Assembly (NCBI RefSeq): GCF_002257695.2
Contig: NZ_CP155571.1
Reading direction: 5' to 3' (one strand)
DNA: 64,000 bases
From: Sporomusa acidovorans
GTDB taxonomy: Bacteria; Bacillota; Negativicutes; Sporomusales; Sporomusaceae
This document shows positions 62,217 through 64,000 of this stretch, piece after piece. The stretch's first letter is position 1; every line of letters starts with the position of its first letter. Made by a program: the position numbers and the translations under genes. A model generated the notes under the pieces. The model was not told where the DNA came from, searched no databases, and worked only from the letters and a program-made list of their open reading frames with translations.

Positions 62217-63710
62217 TTAATCTTCTCCCAATAGAGTCGGCGCAAACCGCCGTACATCCACTTCTTTAAATTTTGCCCGCTGAAAACGCTCTTTCAGATC
62301 ATAGGGCACCGTACAGTCAAAGATCACTTTGCAAGAAATCCCTGTGTCGCGGATCGAAGTGCTGAACTCCGGAACCTGCGACGGGTCCAGAGGGTGACAA
62401 CGAACACCGGGAATAAAGACCGTACTGACATCCCCCTGATAGCGGGTATTTAAGGCCCATAAAACATCATTGCTGTCAAAGGGGTCCACATCTTCATCCA
62501 CCAGGAACACATGCTTTAATTCGGAGAAGGCGGCAAATGCCAGTAGCGCCGCCTGCCTTTGCCGCCCCTCGTCACTGGGGACGCTCTTTTTGAATTGCAA
62601 TACGGCCATATATTTTCCGCCCCCGGCCGAATGCGCGTATACATTGAGCAGCCGGCCCGGCATAGCCCGTTCCACCATCTGCAGAATACTGGCTTCGGTC
62701 GGAATGCCGGCCAAATTGACATGTTCTTCACTGGGACCTATCACCGTTTGCATAATGGGCTGCTTGCGGTGAGTCACCGCTTTTACCTTGATAAGCGGTA
62801 TTGCCGGATTGGCCGGCCCGGTATAGCCGGGAAACTCCGGCATAGCTTTGCCGCTCATAGTCTGCCGGTCTTCCCTGACCCGGACGTTAGGCAGTAATTC
62901 TCCCTCAATGACAAACTCCGCATTGGCAATGGCCTTTGCCTGCACAGTCAAACAATCTGCCAGTTCAACCGGGCGTTTGCGCACACCGCCGGCAAGCGCC
63001 AGCTCATTATACCCCAGGGGCGTAGTGGGCGGCTCAAAACAGGCACAAATTTCAATCGCCGGGTCTACGCCAATACTAATCGATAGCGGCAAAGGCTGGT
63101 TGGCAGCTTCCGCTTTTTTACGAAACACATCCAGGTGGCGTCCTGGTGCAAAATACATGGAAATTTCGTCAGCACTCTGGATGCACAACCGGTGGATGGT
63201 AATATCGGCATCACCTGTTTCCGGATCAGAAGCATAGGCCATGCCAATGGTAATATAGGGACCGGCGTCTTCTTCCGTATTAGTTGGTGCCGGTACGATC
63301 TTACGCAAGTCAAAACCCGGTTCATCAGCACGATGCACAATCTCCTGGCATATGGCTTTCTCCCGGGGGATTGTCACCGGGGCCAGGGGTTCTTGTAGCG
63401 CTTCCATGAGACAAAAAGCCAGTTTTTCCGGCGTAGTATCCAGCAGGGTTGCCACCCGCTTGCGGCTGGCGAGCAGTCCGATCAATACCTGAATATTATT
63501 AAAGCCCTTGACATGATTGAAAATCATGGCCGGTCCCAAACGAGTCGGTCGCGCAACCGTACCGCCGGCTCCGATATAACGATAGACACCTGCCAGCTCG
63601 GCCTGGGGGTCCACGGGTTCATCGGTATAGAGAAGTTCACCCGGCTGCTGTTTCAATCGTTCTAGGGCCGAACGTAAATCAAAGATTTGTATATTTTCTT
63701 GCCTAACCAT
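62217..63710 (-). CDS. UbiD-family decarboxylase (LpdC-like)
   Basis: 497 residues, the family length. Recognisable are FDLRSALERLKQQPGELL, GPAMIFNHVKGFNNIQVLIG, the metal/prFMN-region DADITIHRLCIQ and FLVDEDVDPFDSNDVLWA. These enzymes use prenylated FMN to remove or add carboxyl groups on aromatic or unsaturated acids. The start is ATG 63710 behind GGAGGAG. The neighbouring LpdD-like gene and IclR regulator suggest a hydroxybenzoate, gallate or vanillate substrate. A UbiX flavin prenyltransferase is not in the window. Confidence 0.9.
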   Translation of the reverse strand: MVRQENIQIFDLRSALERLKQQPGELLYTDEPVDPQAELAGVYRYIGAGGTVARPTRLGPAMIFNHVKGFNNIQVLIGLLASRKRVATLLDTTPEKLAFCLMEALQEPLAPVTIPREKAICQEIVHRADEPGFDLRKIVPAPTNTEEDAGPYITIGMAYASDPETGDADITIHRLCIQSADEISMYFAPGRHLDVFRKKAEAANQPLPLSISIGVDPAIEICACFEPPTTPLGYNELALAGGVRKRPVELADCLTVQAKAIANAEFVIEGELLPNVRVREDRQTMSGKAMPEFPGYTGPANPAIPLIKVKAVTHRKQPIMQTVIGPSEEHVNLAGIPTEASILQMVERAMPGRLLNVYAHSAGGGKYMAVLQFKKSVPSDEGRQRQAALLAFAAFSELKHVFLVDEDVDPFDSNDVLWALNTRYQGDVSTVFIPGVRCHPLDPSQVPEFSTSIRDTGISCKVIFDCTVPYDLKERFQRAKFKEVDVRRFAPTLLGED

Positions 63711-63752
63711 CTAGTAACTCCTCCAAATATTTTAAAGACTGGTACCCGCCTG

Positions 63753-64000
63753 CTACTTGCCGGTGGCAGCGGCAATCATGGCTTTCACATTTTCTAATTT
63801 GGCATTCGGCGGTACGGTACAGCCGGACGCAAGAATGAAGCCTGACCCCATATCGTTAATCAGCTTAGTACAATAATTGTATACCTCATCAGGCGTACCC
63901 AATGTCAGCAGGGCGGCCGGCACATCTCCCTTGATGCACATGTGATCTCCCAAAACTTCTTTGATCTTGTAAATATTGGTGACACTGTCTGATTCGAAAA
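63753..64000 (-). CDS. Uroporphyrinogen-decarboxylase-fold methyltransferase, C-terminal end (runs off the right edge)
   Basis: The frame is open to the window edge; only the last 82 residues are visible. Blocks such as HMCIKGDVPAALLTLGTPDEV and GSGFILASGCTVPPNAKLENV are the C-terminal zinc-site segment of the MtaA/MtbA/CmuA and vanillate O-demethylase (MtvB-like) family. Such enzymes pass methyl groups from methoxy compounds to corrinoid proteins. It is followed by ubiD 42 bp later, pointing to combined O-demethylation and decarboxylation of methoxyaromatics. Confidence 0.8.
   Translation of the reverse strand, partial: FESDSVTNIYKIKEVLGDHMCIKGDVPAALLTLGTPDEVYNYCTKLINDMGSGFILASGCTVPPNAKLENVKAMIAAATGK

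Overview
The window reads as chromosome of a diderm, probably spore-forming Firmicute of the Negativicutes, most likely Sporomusaceae and close to Sporomusa. The clues are an outer-membrane porin with an S-layer-homology domain (60.7-62.2 kb), a two-partner-secretion TpsB/TpsA pair (19-34 kb), a T-box leader, a YjcZ-like small sporulation-type peptide, a sensory [FeFe]-hydrogenase/chemoreceptor fusion, and a UbiD decarboxylase next to a corrinoid-methyltransferase-like gene. No rRNA, tRNA or CRISPR array was seen. The species is inference.

Layout. 0-6.7 kb: end of an XRE-type regulator, a coiled-coil protein, a GT39 glycosyltransferase, a DUF1232 protein, a DHA2 exporter, and the nitrogen pair glnB-amtB. 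6.8-19.3 kb: accessory region of broken tpsA copies, toxin C-termini, immunity genes, three nearly identical 895-bp RAYT (REP-associated HUH transposase) elements, many solo REP palindromes, and IS91 and IS110 remnants. 19.3-33.9 kb: tpsA (4284 codons, CdiA/FhaB type) and tpsB, with a strongly structured leader upstream of tpsB. 34.4-37.4 kb: HelD-like helicase and an HD phosphohydrolase. 37.5-47.4 kb: one-strand chemosensory cluster TetR-cheY-cheA-cheW-mcp-cheR-cheB-hybrid kinase-receiver. 47.6-49.8 kb: T-box, Lrp-type regulator, aminotransferase and a 33-aa peptide. 50-56.9 kb: hydrogenase-like chemoreceptor, divergent from a multi-PAS kinase and its sigma-54 response regulator. 57-59.2 kb: HD hydrolase and DEAD-box helicase. 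59.3-64 kb: IclR regulator, LpdD-like protein, SLH porin, UbiD decarboxylase and the end of a uroporphyrinogen-decarboxylase-fold methyltransferase, plausibly a methoxy/hydroxy-aromatic acid pathway.

The most unusual system is the 6.8-34 kb locus. A contact-dependent-inhibition-like TpsA is followed, on the same strand, by its own candidate immunity gene and then by at least three displaced toxin-tail/immunity cassettes (B, C, D). B and C are each preceded by tpsA-derived sequence that could serve as recombination homology. The cassette boundaries coincide with RAYT/REP palindromes. The resident toxin end is cut by an in-frame TAA, with 107 further codons in the same frame. This looks like a toxin-tip exchange reservoir in a diderm Firmicute, partly decayed, in which REP/RAYT elements have shaped the array.
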